64,000 nucleotides of DNA from Bacillota bacterium (GTDB lineage Bacteria > Bacillota > Bacilli > Desulfuribacillales > Desulfuribacillaceae), in NCBI GenBank assembly GCA_023388635.1, contig JAEWFW010000049.1, forward strand, positions 29,405 through 93,404, in the 5' to 3' direction. The position numbers and the translations under genes are program-made. The notes under the pieces are model-generated. The model did no database searches and was not told the DNA's origin. It saw only the letters and a list, made by a program, of their open reading frames with translations. Below are positions 1-8,130 of this stretch, piece after piece (positions within the stretch are counted from its first letter, which is position 1; each line of letters opens with the position of its first letter).

Positions 1-1
1 T

Positions 2-412
2 GCATACGGAGCCGATATTGTACTCGGATGCCACCCCCATGTGCTACAGCCGATGTATTTTTATAAAAAGCAGCGGCGTAGTACGAAGAATCCCCATAAA
101 TTTGTCATCTACTCTCTGGGAAATTTTATTTCAGAAAAGATGCTGAACAATCAGCACAGTACACGGGCATTGATTCTACATTTCAAAATTAAAAAGGACA
201 AAAAGGGCAAAATAAGTGTATCGAAGGTAAGCTATACTCCGACTGTAACGAATACAGTAAAGAGGGGCGGAAAAACGGTATTCCGCATCCTGCCAATCGA
301 TAAATTTCTGGGTAAAACCAATCAGAAAATATCAGCAACATACCAGCAAAAATTGCGGCTGGCGCGTGAGAGCATCGCAACGCATATGAAAGGCAACATA
401 GAACCAATTTGA
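2..412 (+). CDS. CapA-family protein, C-terminal fragment
   Basis: This is the 3' end of a gene whose 5' part lies before the window; 136 codons are visible in frame from base 2. The segment GCHPHVLQP followed by IYSLGNFIS is the hallmark C-terminal part of the CapA/PGA_cap family, a calcineurin-like metallophosphoesterase fold associated with poly-gamma-glutamate capsule synthesis and often exported. The basic, Lys-rich tail after it is not family-diagnostic. It ends 15 bases before an ATP-grasp ligase on the same strand, so the two are probably co-transcribed. Whether this organism makes poly-gamma-glutamate cannot be decided here, because pgsB and pgsC are not visible. Confidence 0.8.
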   Translation, partial: AYGADIVLGCHPHVLQPMYFYKKQRRSTKNPHKFVIYSLGNFISEKMLNNQHSTRALILHFKIKKDKKGKISVSKVSYTPTVTNTVKRGGKTVFRILPIDKFLGKTNQKISATYQQKLRLARESIATHMKGNIEPI

Positions 413-427
413 GGACGGGAGATCATA

Positions 428-2572
428 ATGAAAATCGCAATTATCTATAATCGTGACAGCCAAGCGGTCATCAATCTATTCGGCAAACAGAATCGAGAAA
501 AATACGGATTAGACACGATCAATAAAATCAAAAATGCCTTACGAGCGGAAGGGCATGTTGTACAGGCGTTTGAAGGAGATAAAAATATCATCCACAAGTT
601 GGAGGAATTCATGCCGGCTGTCATATCGGGAGAACGCCCGGGATTGGTTTTTAACCTCAGCTATGGGATTCAAGGCAGGGCGCGCTATACACATATTCCG
701 AGCATCCTGGAAATGCTCGGAATCCCCTATGTCGGATCAGGTCCAGAGAGCCACGGTATAGCGTTGGACAAAGTTGTGACGAAAATGATTTTGATTCAAA
801 AAGGTTTGCCGACTCCGAAATTTGCCGTGCTTGAGAAGCCGGACGATCCATTAGACGAATCGTTGCAATACCCGCTGATTGTCAAACCGCGAGACGAGGC
901 GGTGTCATTTGGTTTGAAAATCGTTCGTGATGAACAAGAGTTGCGCGAAGGAGTTGCCCATATATACAGCACGTTCCAGGGTGCGACGCTCGTGGAGGAG
1001 TATATCGGCGGCAAAGAAGTCAACGTCGGTCTCTTAGGCAACGCACCAGTCGAGGCAATGCCACCGGTAGAGCTGCAATTCGGTGAAGGCGAGCAAATTT
1101 ATACATACGAGGATAAGACAAAACGCAGCGGTCGTAACGTACAGCATGTATGTCCTGCCAATCTTACGGACGAACAGTCACAGAGGGTACAGCAGCTCGC
1201 CATTGAAGCATTTAAGGCAGTGGGATGCTTTGATATCGCCAGAGTCGATTTCCGCATTGATGAATCGGGGAATCCATACATTTTGGAAATCAACTCCCTG
1301 GCGAGCTTGGGCAAAGGCGGATCGTATGTCTTCGCGGCGAACCATATTGGATTGGATTATGATAAATTAATCGTCAGGCTGGTAGAAGTGGCAAGCCAGC
1401 GCTATTTTGGGACACCACTGGCAAGCAATCTACCGGGGAAAAAAGCGGATAAAAAACAACAGGTATTTACCTATCTGACAAAGCGCAGAGATAGAATTGA
1501 AGAAGAACTGAAAAACTGGACGAACCTATCGAGCAGAACGGAAGATGCCGTCGGTATCAGCGTCGTCATCAAAAAACTCGATGAAAGATTACAGAAGCTG
1601 GGATTGGCTTTGGAAGAACAATCGACCAATCGCCGGTCTGTATGGATGTGGAGCAGTCATAATGCGACATCGGCAAAAAAAGTGTTATTTGTGCTGCCAA
1701 TTGATATTCCTGTCGAGCGCAGTGTGTATCCGGTACCCTTCCGCCGTGACCCCGAGTGGCTTTACGGAGAAGGGATTGCCACAAGTCGTGCCGGAATTAT
1801 CGTCGTGTTGAATGCATTGGCGGCACTGAAATCCGTAAAGAAACTGAAAAATTGCAATATCGGGATCTTTGCCTATACTGACGAGGGAAGAGGAATGCGC
1901 TACAGCAACAATAGCTTGCGGCAGATTGCCGGTCAGTATGATCAGGTTTTAGTCATGACACCGGGATTCCTCCAAGGGAAAGTCATTGATCAGCGGCGAG
2001 GCTCGCGCAAATATAAAATCGTTGTCGAAGGAAGCTCGATGCGCGTGGGGAGTAAGCTCAAAATGGACGCTATGACTTGGTTCATGAGCCGGTATGAGAA
2101 GCTCACATCACTCAGCAGCGCCGAGGAAAAGCTATCTGTAGTGCTTTTAGAAGTCCAGTCAGATCGATATAGCATTTTACTGCCACATCGTCTGCAAGCG
2201 ACCATCTATGTGACATATCTTGATGAAGCATTGGCGGACCGCATTGAACAGCGCATTCGCAAGATTTTCATTGCCAAAGAGAAAGAGATCAACTCGAACC
2301 TGGAAAAGATGGAGGAACGATCTCCGCTGAATCGTGGGAAAGATAGCAAAGCATTGATTGAGACGTTCACACAATTGTCGAATGAGTGGCAGCTGCCTTT
2401 TGGCGTTGAAGGGAGCTTGTTGCCTTCCGCTGCCGGTGAGATTCCCGCTAATGTCCCTGTACTATGCGGAATGGCACCTGCGAGCAAAGAAATATATACT
2501 CCCCATGAGGCGATCCACCGTGGAGAACTTTTGCAAAGGATCCTGCTGCTGACATTGCATTTGCTGCACTAA
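428..2572 (+). CDS. ATP-grasp (D-Ala-D-Ala ligase-like) / degenerate M20 peptidase fusion
   Basis: The protein has 714 aa and two halves. Residues about 1-340 form a D-alanine-D-alanine-ligase-like ATP-grasp module. An N-terminal Rossmann-like part is followed by LIVKPRDEA, VEEYIGGKEVNV and the metal-binding ARVDFR...ILEINSL region. Ddl itself is only about 300-360 aa. Residues about 415-714 resemble an M20 (ArgE/DapE/carboxypeptidase G2) fold, with YGEGIATSRAGI, AYTDEGRG and a terminal YTPHEAIHRGELL. At the positions where M20 enzymes have zinc ligands (HxD, the Asp of GAADMKGG, the second Glu of DEE, the late His) this protein has other residues. The second half is therefore probably non-hydrolytic (inference). 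The start has a GAGGACGGGAG ribosome-binding stretch. It directly follows a CapA-like gene, so a role in cell-surface peptide or poly-amino-acid ligation is plausible but unproven. Confidence 0.75.
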   Translation: MKIAIIYNRDSQAVINLFGKQNREKYGLDTINKIKNALRAEGHVVQAFEGDKNIIHKLEEFMPAVISGERPGLVFNLSYGIQGRARYTHIPSILEMLGIPYVGSGPESHGIALDKVVTKMILIQKGLPTPKFAVLEKPDDPLDESLQYPLIVKPRDEAVSFGLKIVRDEQELREGVAHIYSTFQGATLVEEYIGGKEVNVGLLGNAPVEAMPPVELQFGEGEQIYTYEDKTKRSGRNVQHVCPANLTDEQSQRVQQLAIEAFKAVGCFDIARVDFRIDESGNPYILEINSLASLGKGGSYVFAANHIGLDYDKLIVRLVEVASQRYFGTPLASNLPGKKADKKQQVFTYLTKRRDRIEEELKNWTNLSSRTEDAVGISVVIKKLDERLQKLGLALEEQSTNRRSVWMWSSHNATSAKKVLFVLPIDIPVERSVYPVPFRRDPEWLYGEGIATSRAGIIVVLNALAALKSVKKLKNCNIGIFAYTDEGRGMRYSNNSLRQIAGQYDQVLVMTPGFLQGKVIDQRRGSRKYKIVVEGSSMRVGSKLKMDAMTWFMSRYEKLTSLSSAEEKLSVVLLEVQSDRYSILLPHRLQATIYVTYLDEALADRIEQRIRKIFIAKEKEINSNLEKMEERSPLNRGKDSKALIETFTQLSNEWQLPFGVEGSLLPSAAGEIPANVPVLCGMAPASKEIYTPHEAIHRGELLQRILLLTLHLLH

Positions 2573-2597
2573 TGTGTAAACTAGTCAAAAAGTATTA

Positions 2598-2626
2598 TTG
2601 TCGGAAATAGAGCAATCTAATATAAT
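2598..2626 (+). promoter_or_regulatory. Predicted SigA-type promoter of ndh
   Basis: TTGTCG (2598-2603), a 17-nt spacer and a perfect TATAAT (2621-2626) lie about 70 bases before the predicted GTG start of the type II NADH dehydrogenase. The -35 matches consensus at 4 of 6 positions. Confidence 0.6.
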
Positions 2627-2698
2627 ATACGTTATCATGTGAATGTGCGTGCTTTCACAAAAAAGTCAGTGCATAACATTATAAAGGAGTCTGATATC

Positions 2699-3937
2699 GT
2701 GGATCAGCAACACAGAAAGAAAATTGTTATTTTAGGTGCGGGGTATGGTGGTGTGATGGCCGCTAAGGGATTGTGTAAAATTGCCTCTAGTCTCAACGCA
2801 GACATTACATTGGTTAATCGTCACATGTACCATCAAATGATCACCAAGCTACATGAACCGGCAGGCGGTCAGTTAGATGGAAATGAAGTACGTATTCCGC
2901 TACACCAAGTGATAAATAATGTGAATATCGTTAAAGACGATGTGAAGAGCATTGATACAGAAGGCAACCAAGTCATTTTGGCAACCCAAACATTAAGGTA
3001 CGACATCCTGATTGTCGCTTTAGGGGCGGATCCTGAATATTTTGGTATTCCGGGATTAAAAGAGAACAGTCATACGCTGCGCAGTCTCAACACAGCTCGT
3101 TTAATTAAAGTCCAAATAGAAAATTGTTTGGCGAAGTACAAAATTCACCCCAGAGACGAGGGGTTATTAAACTTTGTTATCGGTGGTGCGGGTTTTACCG
3201 GCGTTGAGATGGCGGGAGAACTAGCAGAATGGCTGCCGCAAGTGGCACCACAGTATGATGTTCCGTTGCATGAAATAAAATTGTATTGCGTTGAGGCGGC
3301 AGGTACAGTATTGCCGGGATCAGACGAGCAGGTTTCGCGCAAAGCGGGCGAGATATTGAGCAATAAGGGTGTAGAATTAAAATTGGGCGTGCCGATTAAA
3401 GAGGCAACGGCAGATTATGTGATGGTTGGCGAAGAGAAGATTCCGACGAAACTGATCATTTGGACCGGCGGAGTCAGAGGCAACGCCGTGCTGGCAGCAT
3501 CTGATTTTGATACGCACCCGAGAAGCGGCAGGGCGAACATCAATCAATTCTTGCAATCCGTAAACCATGAAAATGTGTTTATTATCGGCGACAGCTCGGT
3601 TTTCATTGAAAAAGACGGGCGACCATTAGCTCCTACGGCACAAATAGCGATGCAGCAGGGAGACCATGTAGTTACAAACTTAGCGAAATATCTACGGGGC
3701 GAGGCAATGGTACCGTTTGTCTATGTAGACCGCGGAGTTGTCGCATCGATTGGACAGAAGGATGCCGTAGGTCGCGTGTTCGGCAAGTATCATGTCGAAG
3801 GAACCGTAGCTGTGTATATGAAGAAACTGATCCATTATCGCTATTTGTTTAAAATTGGCGGAATTCCTTTAGTTTTCCGACAATTCTTCGGATTGTTGCC
3901 GCAGGCAAATAAAATCAATACACTGAAAAACTCATAG
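2699..3937 (+). CDS. ndh: Type II NADH dehydrogenase (NDH-2, NAD(P)/FAD oxidoreductase)
   Basis: A 412-aa monotopic flavoprotein expected to oxidise NADH and reduce membrane quinone without pumping protons. The N-terminal FAD dinucleotide fold is ILGAGYGGVMAAKG. A second, NADH-binding fold is IGGAGFTGVEMAGELAEW near residue 160. The FAD-contacting IIGDSSVF is followed by APTAQIAMQQG, the AQxAxQ region typical of the NDH-2 quinone pocket. A hydrophobic, basic C-terminus (YLFKIGGIPLVFRQFFGLLPQ region) fits membrane attachment. I chose the GTG at 2699 because AAAGGAG lies 9 bases upstream; the reading frame is open further up to 2639, but without a ribosome-binding site. It has its own promoter and a downstream terminator, so it is probably monocistronic. 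Confidence 0.88.
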   Translation: MDQQHRKKIVILGAGYGGVMAAKGLCKIASSLNADITLVNRHMYHQMITKLHEPAGGQLDGNEVRIPLHQVINNVNIVKDDVKSIDTEGNQVILATQTLRYDILIVALGADPEYFGIPGLKENSHTLRSLNTARLIKVQIENCLAKYKIHPRDEGLLNFVIGGAGFTGVEMAGELAEWLPQVAPQYDVPLHEIKLYCVEAAGTVLPGSDEQVSRKAGEILSNKGVELKLGVPIKEATADYVMVGEEKIPTKLIIWTGGVRGNAVLAASDFDTHPRSGRANINQFLQSVNHENVFIIGDSSVFIEKDGRPLAPTAQIAMQQGDHVVTNLAKYLRGEAMVPFVYVDRGVVASIGQKDAVGRVFGKYHVEGTVAVYMKKLIHYRYLFKIGGIPLVFRQFFGLLPQANKINTLKNS

Positions 3938-3952
3938 AGAAATTGACGATAT

Positions 3953-3985
3953 GGAACCTGCGCATTTTTGCAAAGGTTCCTTTTT
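3953..3985 (+). terminator. Rho-independent terminator after ndh
   Basis: Inverted repeat GGAACCT / AGGTTCC (3953-3959 and 3974-3980), with an inner TGC/GCA pairing, is followed by TTTTT. Confidence 0.85.
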
Positions 3986-4023
3986 GTGTGATACACTTAG
4001 AGGAGTATGAAAATGTGGGGTGA

Positions 4024-4848
4024 GTGTTCGTGACGCATAGGTTTAATCAGACGGTGTTGATATGTGATATGGATGGGACGTTGCTTAACGGCGATGATCT
4101 AGTGAGTGCAGAAACGCAGGCGGCATTGCGTTATTTTACAGAAAGAGGCGGACTTTTCACAGTGGCGACGGGCAGAAAGGAATTTTCCATGAAACGATTT
4201 ATGGAAATACTACCGATTAACCTGCCGGCAATTTTATATAATGGTTCGATCATCTACGATCTTCACAACGATACGGTATTGTGGGAACAGGCATTAGAGT
4301 GCAATTTGGAAAATCTGCTGGAAGAAGTAGGGGAACGTTTTGCCGGTGTGGGCATTGAAATTTACAAGGAGCATATGATTAAGTTAGTGAGTAAGAATGC
4401 TCATACGGAGTTTCATCGCCGGCTTGAGCGTTATCCAGATCAATTGCACCGTGTAGGTGACATAGCGTTGCCTTGGCGTAAAGTTTTGTTAGCAGATGCC
4501 CCCGAGCGATTAACGGAAGTGGAGGACTTTGTAGAGGCATATTACACTCACCATGAGGCGCCGTTTCGCATGTGCCGCTCGGAAAGATTTTTCCTAGAAT
4601 GGCTGCCACTTGGTGTATCAAAAGGCAGTGCTTTGGAAGCGCTGAAACCTATGTATGGTCTGGAAAAGCATATGATCGTGACCGTAGGCAATGAGACGAA
4701 TGATATCGAAATGCTGTCGGCTCCCAATATGGGATTTGCTGTTGAAAACGCACATCCCGAGGCGAAAAAAGCGGCTTCTTTCCAATGTGCTGACCATAAT
4801 CAAAATCCGGTGAGGGATATTATCCAATGGATAGAAAATCAGTTATAG
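4024..4848 (+). CDS. HAD-superfamily Cof-type phosphatase
   Basis: A 274-aa protein of the Cof/YidA (HAD subclass IIB) family. These are cytosolic Mg-dependent phosphatases acting on sugar phosphates, flavin or nucleotide phosphates. Motif I is CDMDGTLLNGDD, and LPAILYNGSIIYD is typical of the family. The cap region follows, then KGSALEALKPMYGL and the metal-binding GNETNDIEMLSA (motif IV). The length is normal. The start is either GTG 4024 or GTG 4030; the purine-rich GGGGTGAG just upstream fits the second slightly better. It overlaps the next gene by 22 bases, so the two are translationally linked. The substrate cannot be predicted from sequence. Confidence 0.85.
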   Translation: MFVTHRFNQTVLICDMDGTLLNGDDLVSAETQAALRYFTERGGLFTVATGRKEFSMKRFMEILPINLPAILYNGSIIYDLHNDTVLWEQALECNLENLLEEVGERFAGVGIEIYKEHMIKLVSKNAHTEFHRRLERYPDQLHRVGDIALPWRKVLLADAPERLTEVEDFVEAYYTHHEAPFRMCRSERFFLEWLPLGVSKGSALEALKPMYGLEKHMIVTVGNETNDIEMLSAPNMGFAVENAHPEAKKAASFQCADHNQNPVRDIIQWIENQL

Positions 4849-6119
4849 TGATCGGCGGCGGTCCTGCCGGAATGTTAGCGGCGGCTACTGCGGGAAGTAG
4901 GGGCCTACAGGTCACACTTATAGAGCAAAACAGCAAAGATGACAGCAGCGTCCATTTAGGGAGAAAATTGTGCATGACAGGTAACGGGCGTTGCAACGTC
5001 ACGAATCATACCGACGTTATCGGACTGATTGCCAAAGTTGTCAGTAATGGCAAATTTCTGTATAGCGCATTTCAGCATTTTTCTGCTCAGGATACGGTCG
5101 CGTTGCTGCATCGCTACGGAGTTATGACGAAAACCGAGCAAGACGGCAAGGTGTTCCCAGAGTCTGATAGGAGCTTGGATGTCGTGGAGGCGCTACGCCA
5201 GCATATGTCGGAAAATCACGTAAAGACCGAAGTCGGTATGGTAAAAGAAATTCGCAGAAATGAAAGTGGAAAATTCACAATTTATTTTGATAATGTACAT
5301 GGTAATGATGTACATGGTAATGGCTTACAGGCACAGCATCTTCGTGAATTTGATGCTGTGATTGTTGCTACGGGGGGCAAATCCTACCCGAAGACAGGCT
5401 CTACAGGAGATGGGTATCGCTGGGCGGCATCGTTCGGTCATCCGATCATTCCATTGAGGGCGGCACTGGTCTCTGTAATATTAAAAGAGCAGTGGATCCA
5501 ACAGCTTCAGGGGATATCGCTCCCTGATGTAGAAATTTCTTTGCAAAGTGAGCAACGTCCCGGGAAAAGGATATGTAAAATTCGTGGAGATGTGATGTTC
5601 ACTCATTACGGTATTACCGGTCCGGCGGTCTATATGATTAGTAGCCACATGAAAGATTGCGAGAATAGCCAATATACACTGGAAATGGATTGTTTGCCAG
5701 GCATTTCTAGAGAAGAACTCCAGCGAATTATCGAGAAAGAGATGGATATAAATAGCAAACGCCAGATTATAAAGGTATTGCAAGGAATATTGCCTAAAAA
5801 TATGATTCTAGTATTGTTAAACTACCTGCAAATCTGTTATGATAGGTATGCAAATCAGATTACAAGTAGAGAGCGCGAGAAAATCATAGAAACCATCAAA
5901 AAGCTGCATCTTTCAGTACATAGATTGCGTCCTTTAGCGGAAGCGACGGTGACTTCTGGAGGAATTGATGTCAAAACCGTGCATCCTGGTACCATGGAAT
6001 CGAAATTGGTAGAAGGGTTGTTTTTTGCGGGGGAGATTCTCGATGTAGACGGATATACTGGTGGCTTCAATATTCAAATCGCGTTATCGACCGGATACGT
6101 TGCCGGATCGTATTGCTGA
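4827..6119 (+). CDS. HI0933/BaiN-family flavoprotein (NAD(P)/FAD-dependent oxidoreductase)
   Basis: A 430-aa FAD-binding protein of the HI0933 (YhiN/BaiN-like) family. The nucleotide-binding GGGPAGMLAAATAG is at the N-terminus, and GRKLCMTGNGRCNVTN at about residues 45-62 is diagnostic for the family. GGKSYPKTGSTGDGY follows, and the C-terminal FAD contacts are EATVTSGGIDV and GEILDVDGYTGGFNIQIALSTG. The physiological substrate of most members is unknown. It overlaps the upstream HAD phosphatase gene by 22 bases. A small in-frame tandem duplication at 5295-5324 (two 15-bp units encoding VHGND/VHGNG) lies in a loop region. ATG 4827 is the only start that keeps the dinucleotide fold intact. Confidence 0.85.
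   Translation: MDRKSVIVIGGGPAGMLAAATAGSRGLQVTLIEQNSKDDSSVHLGRKLCMTGNGRCNVTNHTDVIGLIAKVVSNGKFLYSAFQHFSAQDTVALLHRYGVMTKTEQDGKVFPESDRSLDVVEALRQHMSENHVKTEVGMVKEIRRNESGKFTIYFDNVHGNDVHGNGLQAQHLREFDAVIVATGGKSYPKTGSTGDGYRWAASFGHPIIPLRAALVSVILKEQWIQQLQGISLPDVEISLQSEQRPGKRICKIRGDVMFTHYGITGPAVYMISSHMKDCENSQYTLEMDCLPGISREELQRIIEKEMDINSKRQIIKVLQGILPKNMILVLLNYLQICYDRYANQITSREREKIIETIKKLHLSVHRLRPLAEATVTSGGIDVKTVHPGTMESKLVEGLFFAGEILDVDGYTGGFNIQIALSTGYVAGSYC
5295..5324 (+). repeat. In-frame 2 x 15-bp tandem duplication inside a flavoprotein gene
   Basis: Two adjacent near-identical 15-bp units (GTACATGGTAATGAT, then the same with a GGC end) give a duplicated VHGN(D/G) peptide in the middle of the HI0933-type gene. 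The reading frame is kept. Confidence 0.8.
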
Positions 6120-6241
6120 TTAATGTAACATTTTGATTACAAATTGCTGAAATAAGAGGATTTCGCCAGGTGGAAACATAATTATTAATAATCGAATTTG
6201 TATGAGTTCGTACTTTCCCAATTCAACGGAGGGCAGACCCC

Positions 6242-7015
6242 ATGAAGAGAGAATATAAAATTATTATAATTGTTTGCGCTCTAATGGTGATCCTGTTTCA
6301 GAATGGTAAAATATTTCGTTCCATTGATCGGGAAATTGTCCAATCGGAGTATTCGTTATCTGATAGTATAGAAGGCTCTTTTACTGAACAACAGGCAGAG
6401 GGCAAAGTTGTCGTGAAGAAAACACCTGACGCGTCTGAGAAGTCGGAGGAAATCACACGTAAAAAGACGATTTCTATATCTGAGCAAGATAAAGCGCAGC
6501 ATGAACAAGATCAATCTGTAGCTGTTGCCGAGAAGGAGCATCAGGGCAATGCTTCGGCGGTACAGTCGACAGAAGCGGGTGGCGATGTAACAGCACCCGC
6601 ACTGGCGTTAGAACTACCGGTATTGTCGAAAGAAAAGATATTGCCCGTAAAATTTAAAATACTAAAGCAAGATGGCAGAGTCAATATTGTCGATATTGAT
6701 GGTGATATCTACATGGATATGAATTCACTTACTCGGTATTACGGGAAAACCGTTGACTGGGACAGTGAGAAGGAACAATTTAAATTCAAATTGTTCGGTG
6801 TAGAGGTACAAGGCTCATCATTGCAGTATGAGATCCTCGTCAACGGGAATCCAGTGGTCCTGGACCAGCCTGTATACAGGATCGAGAGTATCACTTATTT
6901 TCCAGCTGACGCTTTTGCCAAAGAGTTTGGCGCTGAGGTTACTTACGAAAACCACCTGCTGGAATTTAAGGTTCGCAACTATGCGAAAGCGGCTTTTAAG
7001 CTCTTTCGATCTTAA
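6242..7015 (+). CDS. Membrane-anchored protein with copper-amine-oxidase-N-like module
   Basis: 257 aa. An N-terminal hydrophobic anchor or signal (about residues 5-20) is followed by a charged, low-complexity linker of about 100 residues rich in Glu, Lys, Gln and Ala. The C-terminal module of about 110 residues contains GRVNIVDIDGDIYMDMNSL, NGNPVVLDQPV and AKEFGAEVTYENHLLEFKV. That module resembles the beta-rich stalk domain called copper amine oxidase N in annotations; in bacteria it seldom indicates amine oxidase activity. The same module, with matching spacing, forms the C-terminus of the next gene (7133), which suggests a shared surface role. Start ATG 6242 follows ACGGAGGGCAG. No catalytic motif is visible, so the function is unknown. 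Confidence 0.65.
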   Translation: MKREYKIIIIVCALMVILFQNGKIFRSIDREIVQSEYSLSDSIEGSFTEQQAEGKVVVKKTPDASEKSEEITRKKTISISEQDKAQHEQDQSVAVAEKEHQGNASAVQSTEAGGDVTAPALALELPVLSKEKILPVKFKILKQDGRVNIVDIDGDIYMDMNSLTRYYGKTVDWDSEKEQFKFKLFGVEVQGSSLQYEILVNGNPVVLDQPVYRIESITYFPADAFAKEFGAEVTYENHLLEFKVRNYAKAAFKLFRS

Positions 7016-7132
7016 AAGTTTGCCATATATAGCTTTACTTACCATTCAAGGGGGTGCAATTGAAAGGTTTTAGTGATGTGGAAAGGTGAACTTATTACGT
7101 ACAATTTTTCACTATAAGAAGGAGGAAAACAA

Positions 7133-8056
7133 ATGAAGAAAACGGTTTGGTTTTTAGTAGCTGCGATTGCAGTGTTAGGGGTAGCAGCATTTGGAGCACA
7201 AAATGTAGATGCATATCCTCAATTGGGAGCAGATTGCGCTGCTTCTGGATGTCATGATGGCGTAGCACACGCTAAAATTGGTGGAGCGGCACCGGCACCT
7301 GCTAAGCCTGCAACACCAGCTCCAGCTCCAACACCTGCTCCTGCTAAACCAGCAGAGCCTGCTAAGCCAGCAACACCTGCAGCACCTGCTAAAACAGAGT
7401 TAACTGGTGAAGCTAAAGGATTCAAGAGCCAAGTCAAAGTAAAAGTTACTTTGGAAGGCGACAAAATCACAGCTGTTGATGTTGTAAGCCATGATGACAC
7501 TAAAGGAATTGCTGACAATGCTGTTAACAAAGTTCCAGGTGCAATCGTAGCGAAGCAATCAGCAGACGTTGACGTTGCTGCCGGAGCTACTATGACTAGT
7601 AAAGGTATCATTGCTGCTGTTAAAGATGCATTGGCTAAGAAGCCTGCTGCAGCAAAACCTACTACACCAGCACCTGCACCTGCAAAGCCTGCAGCACCCA
7701 AAGCAGTGAAGGTAGATTTCAAATTATTCGGTCAAGTTGGTAAAGTAGATATCGCTGTTATCAATGGTGATGTATACGTTGGCGTTCGTTCAGCAGTACA
7801 AGCGGCTGCTGGCAAGTTGGACTTTGACCAAGCAACGAAGCAAGTAGTAGTAACTGCTAAAGGTTTCGAGCTTAAAGGTCAACAAGGACACAAAGGTATT
7901 ACAATCAACGGTAAGGCATTCGTTTTGGATGCACCTGTAGCAAACGTTGACGGAGCTCTATACGTACAGGCTCATTCAGCAGCTAAAATTGCTGGAGAAC
8001 TTGCTAAGAGACCATTGGCTGTTACATTGGTTAAAAATGTTCTTGAACTTAAATAG
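7133..8056 (+). CDS. Exported heme/FMN multi-domain redox protein
   Basis: 307 aa with an unusual domain order. A signal peptide ends near VDA (residue 27). Next is a small cytochrome-like segment YPQLGADC with C35-x4-C40-H41, a CX4CH heme c motif. A Pro/Ala/Lys linker (about 52-87) leads to an FMN_bind domain (about 91-168) ending in VDVAAGATMTSKG; by family knowledge the Thr after GA (T153) is the residue ApbE flavinylates. A second Pro/Ala linker precedes a C-terminal module (about 192-307) like the one in the preceding gene. AAGGAGGAAAAC before the ATG is a strong ribosome-binding site, and codon choice is strongly biased (GCT/GCA, CCA/CCT, AAA), as in highly expressed genes. A surface electron-transfer role, comparable to PplA/FmnB-type systems, is inferred. 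No ApbE gene is in the window. Confidence 0.75.
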   Translation: MKKTVWFLVAAIAVLGVAAFGAQNVDAYPQLGADCAASGCHDGVAHAKIGGAAPAPAKPATPAPAPTPAPAKPAEPAKPATPAAPAKTELTGEAKGFKSQVKVKVTLEGDKITAVDVVSHDDTKGIADNAVNKVPGAIVAKQSADVDVAAGATMTSKGIIAAVKDALAKKPAAAKPTTPAPAPAKPAAPKAVKVDFKLFGQVGKVDIAVINGDVYVGVRSAVQAAAGKLDFDQATKQVVVTAKGFELKGQQGHKGITINGKAFVLDAPVANVDGALYVQAHSAAKIAGELAKRPLAVTLVKNVLELK

Positions 8057-8089
8057 TGCGATTTAATCCGTACTTATAACATGTATTAT

Positions 8090-8130
8090 AAAATGAGCGA
8101 TCTCCCATATAGGAGACCGCTCATTTTTAT
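8090..8130 (+). terminator. Rho-independent terminator, probably bidirectional
   Basis: AAATGAGCGATCTCC (8091-8105) pairs with GGAGACCGCTCATTT (8112-8126) apart from one mismatch, and TTTTATTT follows. It lies between two convergent genes; the stop codon of the minus-strand deacetylase is within its T-run. Confidence 0.85.

Noticed and set aside
7252..7722. 156-codon open frame on the minus strand, rich in Ala and Gly
   Set aside because: It is antisense to the Pro/Ala-rich redox protein; the composition is the mirror of its GCT/CCA codons and no ribosome-binding site is present.
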